The notes under the pieces are model-generated. The model ran no database searches, was not told where the DNA came from, and saw only the letters and a program-made list of their open reading frames with translations. Below, piece by piece: positions 51,247-62,402 of a stretch of DNA of 64,000 nt. Position numbers and translations under genes: made by a program. Source of the DNA: Streptomyces sp. P9-A4 (lineage in GTDB: Bacteria; Actinomycetota; Actinomycetes; Streptomycetales; Streptomycetaceae); contig NZ_JAZIFY010000001.1 of the NCBI RefSeq assembly GCF_036634195.1, positions 930,001 through 994,000 of the forward strand, read 5' to 3'. Position 1 is the first letter of the stretch, and the number at the start of each line of letters is the position of its first letter.

Positions 51247-51453
51247 ATGTGCCAGCACCAGCCCGCCTGTCCCACCGCCGACTCCGCCGACCGGGAGGCC
51301 GCCCGACCGACGGCACACCACCCGGAGCAGGGCTGGAGCCTGCTGTGCAACGGCGTCCTGCTCTTCGAGGACACCGGTGAACTGCTGCCGGACGGGCAGA
51401 TCATCGCCCCGCACCGGCCGCTGATGACGGGCCGGGTGACGACGGCCGCCTGA
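51247..51453 (+). CDS. DUF5999-family small protein
   Basis: 68 residues, ATG 51247; the frame opens earlier (51193) but MCQHQPACPTADSADREAAR is the usual start of this family. HHPEQGWSLLCNGVLLFEDT and GELLPDGQIIAPHRP complete the typical sequence, with three Cys and several His that may bind metal. The family is a small Streptomyces protein of unknown role. It converges on gcvP and shares a terminator. Confidence 0.85.
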   Translation: MCQHQPACPTADSADREAARPTAHHPEQGWSLLCNGVLLFEDTGELLPDGQIIAPHRPLMTGRVTTAA

Positions 51454-51488
51454 AGGCGCCGGTGAGGACACCGTACGAGGGAAACGCC

Positions 51489-51527
51489 GAGGGCCGGTCC
51501 GGAGGAAGATCCTCCGAACCGGCCCTC
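51489..51527. terminator. Bidirectional terminator between DUF5999 and gcvP
   Basis: GAGGGCCGGT-C-CGGAGGA pairs with TCCTCCG-A-ACCGGCCCTC around AGA, one mismatch in an 18-base stem. Confidence 0.8.
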
Positions 51528-51563
51528 GTTCGATGCCCGGGGCCGCTCACGGCCCCGCCCGGC

Positions 51564-54449
<2,886 letters not shown>

Positions 54450-54514
54450 GTACGGAGGCCTCCTGGTCGTCACGACCTGCGAGGGGCACCGCGGCGCGGG
54501 TACCCGGACGGCCT

Positions 54515-54722
54515 CCCCCTCTGTCATCTCAACCTGAGAGTTTCACCGGCACGCCTCACGGCACGCCGGCTTTCACCGTCGGTGAGAGCGCATGCCGTCT
54601 GACACCGCTCTGCTTTCCAGAGTGACCTCGTCCGCGCGGTACAGGGGCCTGAGAGATTCCGGGGAGGATTTGCTCCTTCGGCGTCCACCGGAAGGTTTCT
54701 CCGGAGGACTCTCCCGCACGGG
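54515..54722 (-). promoter_or_regulatory. Tandem glycine riboswitch
   Basis: The 5' aptamer (about 54722-54634) has GGGAGAGTCC, GCCGAAGGAGCAA and CTCTCAGGCCCC; the second (54633-54515) has GGTCACTCTGGAAAGCAGAG and GAAACTCTCAGGTTGAGATG, then ACAGAGGGGG. These are the conserved GCV-aptamer core pieces, in two copies as in most glycine riboswitches. It ends about 65 bases before the gcvP ATG. Confidence 0.93.
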
Positions 54723-54839
54723 GTCGACAGCCACAGCCAGCCTACCAGCGCGGTTGCGGCTGCCATCGCTCAAGTGGCCGACATCCCAGTTGTGCACTTT
54801 CGTAGGGGTGTAGAGCAGTTGCGACCAGTTGGAGGGACC

Positions 54840-55214
54840 GTGCAGACCGACATCGATCCGCGCAGCCTGATCGGCCGCAAGGCGTTCGACCGGAAGGGAC
54901 ACAAGATCGGAACCGTGGACGAGGTGTACCTGGACGACGCGACCGGCATCCCGGAATGGGCCGCGGTCCGCACCGGCCTGTTCAGCCGGGACGCCTTCGT
55001 CCCGCTGGAGCCGAGCGAGCTGGCCGGTGACGGCCTCCACGTCCCCTACGAACGCGCCCTCATCAAGGACGCGCCCGACTTCGGCGTGGGCCGCCACCTC
55101 TCCCCGGAACAGGAACTCCAGCTCTACCGCCACTACAGCATGGCCCTCCCGCCGCCCCCCACGGACACCCCGGACACGGACTTCGGCCGCCTGGCGGGCC
55201 AGGACGGCACCTGA
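54840..55214 (+). CDS. PRC-barrel-domain protein
   Basis: 124 residues from GTG 54840, right after GGAGGGACC. PRC-barrel: SLIGRKAFDRKGHKIGTVDE, VYLDDATGIPEWAAVRTGLF, FVPLEPSELAGDGLHVPYER. The short C-terminal part is Pro/Asp-rich. PRC barrels act in RNA processing (RimM) and photosynthetic reaction centres; in Streptomyces the role is unknown. It is divergent from gcvP. Confidence 0.9.
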   Translation: MQTDIDPRSLIGRKAFDRKGHKIGTVDEVYLDDATGIPEWAAVRTGLFSRDAFVPLEPSELAGDGLHVPYERALIKDAPDFGVGRHLSPEQELQLYRHYSMALPPPPTDTPDTDFGRLAGQDGT

Positions 55215-55328
55215 CCGAGAAGCCCGGCCCGCCGGGCGGGCCCGCCTCCCCGGCACGCCACGACATACCCGCACCGAGCCGCACGGGGCGGTGCGGGCCC
55301 AGCCGGGGCCGGCGGCCGGGCGCACCCC

Positions 55329-56768
55329 TCACGCCCCCACGTCACGACGCACCAGCGGCAACGGCTCCGACGGCTCCAGCTCCGGGTCGTCCACGGAGAA
55401 CGTCCGCACCCGCCCCGGCCCGGACCACGGCTCCTCGAACCGCACCGTGACCCGCCCGACCCCGCTCCCCTGGACCCACCCGGCCCCGTACACCGCGTGC
55501 CGTACGTCATGGCCGGGCGACCAGTGCCGCTCCACGGCCCCCTCGGCCCCTCCGGAGCCCGCCTTCCCGCCCGTCACGGCCCCTGCGCCGGCGGGCGCCG
55601 ACACGGCATCCTCCGCGGCCCCCTCCGCCACGCGGTCACCGGCTTCGGCGCCACCCCCCGCCTCCCCCTCCACGCGGGCTTCGGCCGCGCCCCGCGCCTC
55701 CGCCTGAGCGAACAGATCCTCCTGCGTGTAGTCCGCGAGCCCGCTCACCCCCACTCCGAGCAGCCGCACGCCCCCGGTCGTGTCCACGCCCTCCAGCAGC
55801 CGCCCCACCGCCTCCCGCACCACCCCCGGGTCGTCAGTGGGCCCCCGGAGCGTCTCGGACCGGGTCAGCGTGGAGAAGTCGTAGCGCCGCACCTTCAGGA
55901 CGATGGTCCGCCCGGAGTGCCCCGAGGCCCGCAGCCGCCCGACGCAGCGCTCGGCGAGCCGCTCGACCTCGACCCGGATGCGTACCCGGTCGTGCAGGTC
56001 GACGTCGAAGGTGTCCTCGACGGACACCGACTTGGCGTCCCGCTCGGCCACCACGGGCCGGTCGTCGTGCCCCTGGGCCATCCTGTACAGCGAGGCCCCG
56101 TGCGCCCGCCCCAGCAGCCGTACGAGCTCGTCCTCGCCCGCCTCCGCGAGGTCGGTCACGGTGGTCATCCCGGCCCGCCGCAGATGCTCCCCGGTGGCCG
56201 GCCCCACCCCGGGCAGGATCCGCACCGACCGAGGGCCGAGCAGCTCGCGCTCGGTGCCGGGCTCGATCAGGACGAGCCCGTCGGGCTTGGCCTCCTCGGA
56301 GGCGATCTTCGCGATCATCTTGGAACCGGCGAGCCCCACGGAACCGGTGAGTCCCGTCGTCGCCAGGATGTCGACCCGCAGCCGCTCCCCGGCCGCCCGC
56401 GCGCTCGCGCCGTCGTCGGCCACGCCCCCGGCCTCAAGGTCGACGAAGGCCTCGTCGAGGCTGAGCGGCTCGACGAGCGGGGAGAGCCGGCCGAGCAGTT
56501 CCATGACCTGCTCGCTGATCGACCGGTAGAAGGCGAAGCGGGGCACGAGGTAGGCGGCGTTCGGTGCGAGCCGCCGGGCCTGGCCCATCGGCATGGCCGA
56601 GTGCACGCCGAAGCGGCGTGCCTCGTACGAGGCGGTGGCGACCACCCCGCGCGGCCCGAGGCCTCCGACGACCACGGGTTTTCCGCGCAGGCTGGGCTTC
56701 GCCGCCTGCTCGGCGGCGGCGAAGAACGCATCCATGTCGAGATGCAGGATCGTCGGCGCGGCTCTCAC
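55329..56768 (-). CDS. dinB: DNA polymerase IV (Y family) with C-terminal extension
   Basis: 479 residues, GTG 56768. Y-family catalytic motifs: LHLDMDAFFAAAEQ (Asp11) and PLSLDEAFVDLEA near 100-112. HhH region is VRILPGVGPATGEHLRRAGM; the little-finger domain is FDVDLHDRVRIRVEVERLAE and IVLKVRRYDFSTLTRS. A low-complexity stretch (about 368-415) precedes WSPGHDVRHAVYGAGWVQGS with GRVTVRFEEPW, a barrel domain not present in the E. coli enzyme. Expected role is translesion synthesis. Confidence 0.94.
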   Translation of the reverse strand: MRAAPTILHLDMDAFFAAAEQAAKPSLRGKPVVVGGLGPRGVVATASYEARRFGVHSAMPMGQARRLAPNAAYLVPRFAFYRSISEQVMELLGRLSPLVEPLSLDEAFVDLEAGGVADDGASARAAGERLRVDILATTGLTGSVGLAGSKMIAKIASEEAKPDGLVLIEPGTERELLGPRSVRILPGVGPATGEHLRRAGMTTVTDLAEAGEDELVRLLGRAHGASLYRMAQGHDDRPVVAERDAKSVSVEDTFDVDLHDRVRIRVEVERLAERCVGRLRASGHSGRTIVLKVRRYDFSTLTRSETLRGPTDDPGVVREAVGRLLEGVDTTGGVRLLGVGVSGLADYTQEDLFAQAEARGAAEARVEGEAGGGAEAGDRVAEGAAEDAVSAPAGAGAVTGGKAGSGGAEGAVERHWSPGHDVRHAVYGAGWVQGSGVGRVTVRFEEPWSGPGRVRTFSVDDPELEPSEPLPLVRRDVGA

Positions 56769-56876
56769 ACGTCCGATGCTGCCCTACGCCACTGACAACG
56801 CCGCCCCGGCACGACCCGAGCCCGCCCCGACACGGCGCGGAACCCGCCCCGGCACGGAGCGGGCCCCGCCCACGAC

Positions 56877-57506
56877 CTAGACGGCCTTGTCCCGCCGCCG
56901 CCGCGCCAGCTCGTCCCCCGGGTTGTTCCCGACCAGCGTCTCGCCGGTGTCGACCCGCTCCCCGTGCAGCTGCGAGAGCGCCGCCTCGACGTCCCTCCAC
57001 ACCACTCCGACGGCGATGCCGAAGACACCCTGCCCGCCCTGGAGCAGGCTGACGACCTCGTCGGGCGAGGAGCACTCGTACACGGTGGCCCCGTCGCTCA
57101 TGAGCGTCATCCGCTCCAGGTCGCGGAAGCCCCGCGCGCGCAGATGCTGCACCGCGGCCCGGATGTTCTGAAGGGCGACCCCGGTGTCGAGGAACCTCTT
57201 GACGATCTTCAACACGACGACGTCGCGGAAGCTGTAGAGCCGCTGGGTCCCCGATCCGTACGCGGGCCGCACGCTCGGCTCCACGAGCCCCGTGCGTGCC
57301 CAGTAGTCCAGCTGTCGATAGGTGATCCCGGCAGCCGCGCAGGCCGTCGGGCCTCGATAGCCGACCACCTCGCCCGCCTCGCCCGGCCCGGTGCCCGCAC
57401 CGGCTTCCGTACCGAAGTCGCCCACACTGCCGTGAAGCGGATACGGACCGCTCTCTCCGGACACGCGTCCGAGCGAGCTCCCTGCCGTACCGTCCGCGCT
57501 GCTCAT
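56877..57506 (-). CDS. MerR-family regulator (Rv1830-like)
   Basis: 209 residues, ATG 57506. MerR wing-helix: VGYRGPTACAAAGITYRQLD, YWARTGLVEPSVRPAYGSGT and QRLYSFRDVVVLKIVKRFLD. The order FHA - MerR - bifunctional nuclease - MerR matches the mycobacterial garA - Rv1828 - Rv1829 - Rv1830 region, so this is the Rv1830-like member. The C-terminal half (LMSDGATVYECSSPDEVVSL and VFGIAVGVVWRDVEAALSQL) is a ligand or dimer domain. Targets are unknown. Confidence 0.92.
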   Translation of the reverse strand: MSSADGTAGSSLGRVSGESGPYPLHGSVGDFGTEAGAGTGPGEAGEVVGYRGPTACAAAGITYRQLDYWARTGLVEPSVRPAYGSGTQRLYSFRDVVVLKIVKRFLDTGVALQNIRAAVQHLRARGFRDLERMTLMSDGATVYECSSPDEVVSLLQGGQGVFGIAVGVVWRDVEAALSQLHGERVDTGETLVGNNPGDELARRRRDKAV

Positions 57507-57698
57507 CACGCCGACCCTCCGTCCTTGACCTGCCCACACGAAGGTAGGCAGTCACTCGGGGTGCGTCAACGATCGCCACACTCGGCACGCCGAGTGATAA
57601 TCACCCTGAGAGTGGTTTCCCGTGTCTCTCTCCGGGGAAAGGCTACTCGAATGCCCTGACGACACCCCGCGAACGGCCCTCGGCCGCGCCGCTGCGCC

Positions 57699-58172
57699 TC
57701 ACTGACTGTTGGTCCCGAAATCCTCCGGTGAGATCTGGTCGAGGAACTCGCGGAACTTCTCCACCTCGTCCTCCTGCTCGTCCGGGATCGCGATGCCGGC
57801 ATCGTCCAGCACACCGTCACTGCCGAAGATCGGCGTGCCGGTCCGGAGGGCCAGGGCTATCGCGTCCGACGGGCGCGCGCTCACCTCGACGCCGCTGGCG
57901 AAGACCAGCTCGGCGTAGAAGACCCCGTCACGCAGATCCGTGATGCGGACTTCGGTGAGTTCCTGTCCCACGGCCTCCAGCACGTCCTTGAACAGGTCGT
58001 GCGTCAGCGGCCGCGGAGGGGCCATCCCCTGCTGGGCGAAGGCAATGGCGGTCGCCTCCCCCGGTCCGATCCAGATGGGGAGGTACCGATCGCCTCCCAC
58101 TTCACGCAGGAGCACGATCGGCTGGTTGGAGGGCATTTCCACCCGGACACCCACAACGTCGAGCTCGTTCAC
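57699..58172 (-). CDS. Bifunctional nuclease-family protein
   Basis: 157 residues, GTG 58172. Bifunctional nuclease (DUF151) fold: VGVRVEMPSNQPIVLLREVG, RYLPIWIGPGEATAIAFAQQ, THDLFKDVLEAVGQEL and SARPSDAIALALRTGTPIFG. The C-terminal Asp/Glu-rich tail (DEQEDEVEKFREFLDQISPE) is usual. The mycobacterial counterpart is Rv1829. Nuclease activity has been shown for plant and archaeal relatives only; the bacterial role is unclear. Confidence 0.92.
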   Translation of the reverse strand: MNELDVVGVRVEMPSNQPIVLLREVGGDRYLPIWIGPGEATAIAFAQQGMAPPRPLTHDLFKDVLEAVGQELTEVRITDLRDGVFYAELVFASGVEVSARPSDAIALALRTGTPIFGSDGVLDDAGIAIPDEQEDEVEKFREFLDQISPEDFGTNSQ

Positions 58173-58315
58173 ACAGCAACCCTAGGACGTGCCCGACCGG
58201 TTTGGATAGTCGGGCCCCCTCCCGAGGCCACCGCCGAACCGACTCCGCGCCACCCCGGAGCCGCCTCCCTGCCGCCCCGGAGCCGCCTCCGTGCCACCGC
58301 CCAGCCCCTACGGGG

Positions 58316-59056
58316 TCACTGGAGCCGAATCCCCAGCGCGGTCTGCACGAGGGCGGCGTGGAGCCGCACCGACTGCGCGGCGAGGTCCCGCGCGGTCTCC
58401 TCCGCATGGGCCCTGGTCTGCGGATTACGGTGCCGGCGCAGCGGCGCGACGACCTGCTCGATCAGCCCGGCCTCCCGGTCCGCCGCCGCCTTCACGGCCC
58501 GCAGGTGCCGGGGTTCGAGGCCGAAGCGGCCCAGATCCGCGACGAGCCGGGCGACGGTGACGGTCTCGGCGTCGTAGCCGCCCTCCGTCGCGGAGATCAG
58601 ACCGTACGACTCCCACTCGGCGAGTTCGGTCTCGGTGACCTCGGCCGCCGCCAGCAGCTCGGCCCGCCCGAGGCGCGCCGCGGTGGGCGGCTCGGGGTCC
58701 GTCTCCCATGCCCCCTCGATCAGGTCCCGCCGCCGCCCGGGGGCCGGGAGCGGGATCTGCTCCCCCCGGGCCAGGGCGTCGAGGTGCTCGCGGATGACCT
58801 TGAGCGGAAGGTAGTGGTCCCGCTGCATCCGCAGGATCTGAGCGAGCCGCTCCACGTCCTGCGGGCTGAACTTGCGATATCCGGAGGCCGTGCGCCGGGG
58901 CTCGACGAGCCCCTCGGCCTCGAGGAACCGGATCTTGGAGATGGTCACTTCGGGAAATTCGTCGCGCAGCTGGTTCAGCACCGTGCCGATGCTCACCAGC
59001 CGGTCGCCCGCGGAGGCGGTGCCGGTTCCGGCACCGCCCGTCGGTGTTCGCAGCAT
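58316..59056 (-). CDS. ftsR: MerR-family regulator FtsR
   Basis: 246 residues, GTG or ATG-frame start at 59056. The MerR motif VSIGTVLNQLRDEFPEVTIS, KIRFLEAEGLVEPRRTASGY, FSPQDVERLAQILRMQRDHY is clear. It is the counterpart of mycobacterial Rv1828, and of corynebacterial FtsR, which activates the cell-division gene ftsZ. Whether the Streptomyces protein has the same target is an inference from synteny. The C-terminal half (AELLAAAEVTETELAEWESY and RFGLEPRHLRAVKAAADREA) is a dimer domain. Confidence 0.9.
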   Translation of the reverse strand: MLRTPTGGAGTGTASAGDRLVSIGTVLNQLRDEFPEVTISKIRFLEAEGLVEPRRTASGYRKFSPQDVERLAQILRMQRDHYLPLKVIREHLDALARGEQIPLPAPGRRRDLIEGAWETDPEPPTAARLGRAELLAAAEVTETELAEWESYGLISATEGGYDAETVTVARLVADLGRFGLEPRHLRAVKAAADREAGLIEQVVAPLRRHRNPQTRAHAEETARDLAAQSVRLHAALVQTALGIRLQ

Positions 59057-59086
59057 GGACCTTCCCTGAAGGGCTTCTCCGAGGCG

Positions 59087-59920
59087 TCACACGCCTCGCT
59101 GGCTCGAGTAGAAGACCAGCCGGTACTTGCCGATCTGCACCTCGTCGCCGTTGGACAGAACGGCCGAGTCGATCGGCTCACGGTTGACGTACGTGCCGTT
59201 GAGGCTGCCGACATCGGCAACGGTGAAACTGCCGTCCTGGGCCCGCCGGAACTCGACATGCCGCCGGGAGACCGTGAAGTCGTCCAGGAAGATGTCGCTC
59301 TGGGGGTGACGGCCGGCCGTCGTCAGCTCGCCGTCGAGCAGGAAACGACTGCCGGAGTTGGGACCCCTGCGCACCACGAGGAGTGCGGAGCCGGAAGGCA
59401 GCGCCTCCACGGCGGCCAGCGCCTCCGGAGAGAGCGAGGGCAGCTGCGTCTGGCCGGTGATCTCCGCCTCGTAGGCCTCAAGCCCGGAGATGGAGATCGT
59501 GGAGGTCGTCTCCGAAGCGCGCTCGGGAGCCACCCCGCCCCGCAGCGGCGTACCGCAGTGGGAGCAGAAACGGCTGTCGGCCGTGTTGCGGTGACCGCAC
59601 CTCGTGCACACCGGCATGGACGCATCCTCCTGCCGCGGCTGACCCGCCGAGGTCTGTGTCGCGTACGGATCGGGGGTAAACCCTCCACCCGTACTTGAGG
59701 TTGATGGTTCTCCGAAACCTATGGGGGCGGCACCGGCGGGGTCAACAGAAGACGCGCCCTGAGTGCCCGGAATGTCACCACCCTGGCCACCGACCTCGTC
59801 GCGGAAGAGCGGGCGCTCGCCGCCCTGCTCCTCGCTCTGGGCATGGCGCGACGCGCGGTGCCTGGCGTTGCCGCCGTCCTCGCGTGCGCTCTTGCCGAAC
59901 AACTTCGCAAACAACTTCAC
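59087..59920 (-). CDS. FHA-domain protein, GarA-like, with zinc ribbon
   Basis: 277 residues, GTG 59920. A charged N-terminal region is followed by a zinc ribbon (Cys105, Cys108, Cys119, Cys122), the phospho-acceptor motif ETTS at 137-140, and an FHA domain (about 180-265: TTAGRHPQSDIFLDDFTVSR, VADVGSLNGTYVNREPI). GarA/OdhI binds 2-oxoglutarate dehydrogenase and glutamate dehydrogenase unless phosphorylated on ETTS by Pkn kinases. Mycobacterial GarA has about 160 residues and lacks a zinc ribbon. Confidence 0.9.
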   Translation of the reverse strand: MKLFAKLFGKSAREDGGNARHRASRHAQSEEQGGERPLFRDEVGGQGGDIPGTQGASSVDPAGAAPIGFGEPSTSSTGGGFTPDPYATQTSAGQPRQEDASMPVCTRCGHRNTADSRFCSHCGTPLRGGVAPERASETTSTISISGLEAYEAEITGQTQLPSLSPEALAAVEALPSGSALLVVRRGPNSGSRFLLDGELTTAGRHPQSDIFLDDFTVSRRHVEFRRAQDGSFTVADVGSLNGTYVNREPIDSAVLSNGDEVQIGKYRLVFYSSQRGV

Positions 59921-60107
59921 GGGCGATTCCCCTTGACCGAAACAGACCCGCCCGTGGGGCAGGACGAACCGAGATCCATCACACCTGCCGACCCGGACAC
60001 CTTCACAACGTCCGTATCCTCCGGACAGTTTCCACCACGCACCACCGTTGTGGTGCGCCGACCCCCCGCAACGCCGTGCGCTTGTCGCGGGACCCCTTCG
60101 TCCCCCC

Positions 60108-61037
60108 TCACGGGGAGGACGACTGAGCGTAGTCAGGCCGCTTCGCGGGTCGCAAGGCATCGACGACGATCTTCGGCGCCCGCTCCACCGTGGCTGTGGC
60201 CTGCTCCTTCTCCAGGGTCTGCACGACACCGCCGGGGATGTTGAGCGCGGGCTCGAGATCCTCCGGCTTGCCGATGACCTTGAAGACGTACGGAGCGGCC
60301 ACCTTCGTTCCATCGATCCGCATGTCATCACCGCTACCGGTGAAATAACTGTCCGCGACGACCCGCACACCGTTGACCTGGATCGCCTCGGCACCGGCGG
60401 CGCGCAGCTCCTGGATGGCGTCGAGGAGCATGTCGGACTCGACGGCCCCGGTGGGATCGCCGACGGTCAGGGTGATGCCGGGCCCCTCGGCGGCGACCGT
60501 GCCGGCCAGGATGCCGAGCTGCTGCTCCTTCTCCTGGGTCTGCTTGCGCGCCTCCTCGGCCTGGTCCGAGCTGCTCTCCAGCTCGGAGCGCTGCTTCTCC
60601 AGCCGCGCCTTCTCGTCCTCCAGGCGCTGGGTGCGGTCGTCGAGCTCGTCGAGGATGCGGACGAGGTCCTCCTGCCGCGCCCCGCGCAGGGCGCTGTTGT
60701 CGCTGGTCGAGGAGACCTGGATGGCCAGACCGAGACCGAGGACGAACAGCAGCAGCGCGACGACGAGTTGGGCCCGGGTCACCCGAGGCGGCCAGAGCGC
60801 GGAGGCCAGCCTCCGCCGTCCGCTCGGCTCGGTGCCGGGGGCGCCGGCCGGCGTCACGGCCACCCGGACGTCGTGGTCCGCGGTCCCGTCGTAGACGGCC
60901 TCCGGGGTCCCCTCGGGCTCGCCGGCCTCAGCAGCACGTCCGGGCTTCCCGAGGTCCTCGGGCTCCTGGGGACGCTGCGGGCCCTGCGGCTCCTGGGGGC
61001 GCTTCGGATCCTGCGGATCCTGTGGGTTCTCGCTCAT
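60108..61037 (-). CDS. DUF881-family membrane protein
   Basis: 309 residues from ATG 61037; GTG 61046, overlapping the Sbp stop, is an alternative. N-terminal 90 residues are charged and low-complexity; one span (AQLVVALLLFVLGLGLAI), then coiled coil (LDDRTQRLEDEKARLEKQRS) and the conserved DUF881 domain (GPGITLTVGDPTGAVESDML, AIQVNGVRVVADSYFTG, PYVFKVIGKPEDLEPALNIP). DUF881 proteins occur in pairs around Sbp, and are topologically like cell-wall or division proteins. Function unknown. Confidence 0.9.
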   Translation of the reverse strand: MSENPQDPQDPKRPQEPQGPQRPQEPEDLGKPGRAAEAGEPEGTPEAVYDGTADHDVRVAVTPAGAPGTEPSGRRRLASALWPPRVTRAQLVVALLLFVLGLGLAIQVSSTSDNSALRGARQEDLVRILDELDDRTQRLEDEKARLEKQRSELESSSDQAEEARKQTQEKEQQLGILAGTVAAEGPGITLTVGDPTGAVESDMLLDAIQELRAAGAEAIQVNGVRVVADSYFTGSGDDMRIDGTKVAAPYVFKVIGKPEDLEPALNIPGGVVQTLEKEQATATVERAPKIVVDALRPAKRPDYAQSSSP

Positions 61038-61042
61038 CGGCC

Positions 61043-61375
61043 TCACGCCCGGAAGACATGGCGCCGGATGGCGGCCGCGTTGGAGAAGATCCGGATGCCG
61101 AGCACGACGACGACACCCGTCGACAGCTGCGCGCCCACGCCCAGCTTGTCGCCGAGGAAGACGATCAGCGCGGCCACGACCACGTTCGAGAGGAACGAGA
61201 CCACGAACACCTTGTCGACGAAGATCCCGTCGAGCATGGCCCGCAGGCCGCCGAAGACCGCGTCGAGGGCGGCGACCACGGCGATCGGAAGATAGGGCTC
61301 GACCACCGCCGGAACTTCGGGGCGGACCAACAGTCCGACCACGACTCCGACGATCAGGCCCAGTACGGCGATCAC
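61043..61375 (-). CDS. sbp: Small basic family protein (Sbp, DUF1290)
   Basis: 110 residues, GTG 61375, overlapping the preceding DUF881 stop (GTGA). Three spans: IAVLGLIVGVVVGLLV, PYLPIAVVAALDAVFGGLRA and FVVSFLSNVVVAALIVFLGD, then a fourth, TGVVVVLGIRIFSNAAAIRR. The basic C-terminus RRHVFRA is typical. In Bacillus the sbp gene sits in the division cluster upstream of ftsA-ftsZ; function is not known. It is flanked by two DUF881 genes in one operon. Confidence 0.93.
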   Translation of the reverse strand: MIAVLGLIVGVVVGLLVRPEVPAVVEPYLPIAVVAALDAVFGGLRAMLDGIFVDKVFVVSFLSNVVVAALIVFLGDKLGVGAQLSTGVVVVLGIRIFSNAAAIRRHVFRA

Positions 61376-62310
61376 GATGTGCCCTTCCCTGTGTCGGCCG
61401 TGGCCCGACCGGACGGCGTCGCCGCCCCGGCCCCCCTCGGCTCTGCGGTACGTACGGTCAGGCTCGGCGCGGCCGGCAGGCGTACGTCGCCCTCGGCCGA
61501 GATGCTGCTCCTGATCCCGAAGTTCTCCACCAGCGCGTGCAGGTACTGCCCGTCGGCGCTGTCCTGGAACGTGGTGCTCAGCCGCTGCCCGTCCCCGACC
61601 GCGAGGATCGTGTAGGGCGGTACCAGCGGCTTGTTGTCGACCAGTACGGCGTCGCCCGCGGCCCGGATCGCGGACAGTGAGGTGAGCCGCTGGCCGTTGA
61701 TGGCGACCGCCTCGGCGCCCGACTCCCACAGTCCGTTGATCAGGCGCTGCATGTCCCGGTCGCGTACCCGGCCCGTGTCGGAGAAGCCGCTGCTCTCGCG
61801 CGGACCCCCTCCCCCGGTGTCGGTGCCCTTGGCGTCGTCGACGACGAGCTTCACCCCGGGGCCGTGGACCGGCGTCGCGCCCGAGAGGAGCGCGACCAGC
61901 TCGGCCTGGTCGCCGCCGTGCTGCTGGAGTGCCTGCCGCTGGCGTTCGCCGACCTCGGACCTGATCCGCTCGACGTCCTGTTCCAGCTGATCGGCCGTGG
62001 ACGTCTCCGTCTCGATCCGGTCGATCAGCTCCTGGCGTTCCTTGGCGACGACCGGCGCGGAGATCCGCGCCTCGGCCGCACCCACGGTCACCACGGCGGC
62101 GGCGAGCACGAGGCCCGCGGCGACACCGAGTTTGGCCCGCAGGCTACGGGGCAGTCCACGGCCCTCGGCGGCCCGCCGGGCGGTCGCCTCCGCGTAGCCG
62201 TCGTCGAGCGCGTGGTCGATCACGTTGTTCAGCAGCGACATGGACGCGTCCGGACGCGGCGGTGGCGATCCGGTGCTCCGAACGGGGGGCTGCTGCGACA
62301 TGCCGCACAT
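61372..62310 (-). CDS. DUF881-family membrane protein
   Basis: 312 residues from ATG 62310; ATG 62301 (MSQQPP) is as likely. A basic stretch leads into one span (LGVAAGLVLAAAVVTVGAAE), then a coiled coil (QELIDRIETETSTADQLEQD, VERIRSEVGERQRQALQQHG) and the DUF881 domain (GPGVKLVVDDAKG, LWESGAEAVAINGQRLTSLS, PPYTILAVGDGQRLSTTFQD). It is the first gene of the DUF881-Sbp-DUF881 operon; its stop overlaps the Sbp start. Confidence 0.9.
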   Translation of the reverse strand: MCGMSQQPPVRSTGSPPPRPDASMSLLNNVIDHALDDGYAEATARRAAEGRGLPRSLRAKLGVAAGLVLAAAVVTVGAAEARISAPVVAKERQELIDRIETETSTADQLEQDVERIRSEVGERQRQALQQHGGDQAELVALLSGATPVHGPGVKLVVDDAKGTDTGGGGPRESSGFSDTGRVRDRDMQRLINGLWESGAEAVAINGQRLTSLSAIRAAGDAVLVDNKPLVPPYTILAVGDGQRLSTTFQDSADGQYLHALVENFGIRSSISAEGDVRLPAAPSLTVRTAEPRGAGAATPSGRATADTGKGTS

Positions 62311-62402
62311 CGTCGCACGTCGAACGGGATACCGCCGAATGGCCCCTCCGTCCTGCGCGGAGGCGCCTCTCGGGCGTCTCCCCGCAGGACGGCCGCGTCA
62401 GG

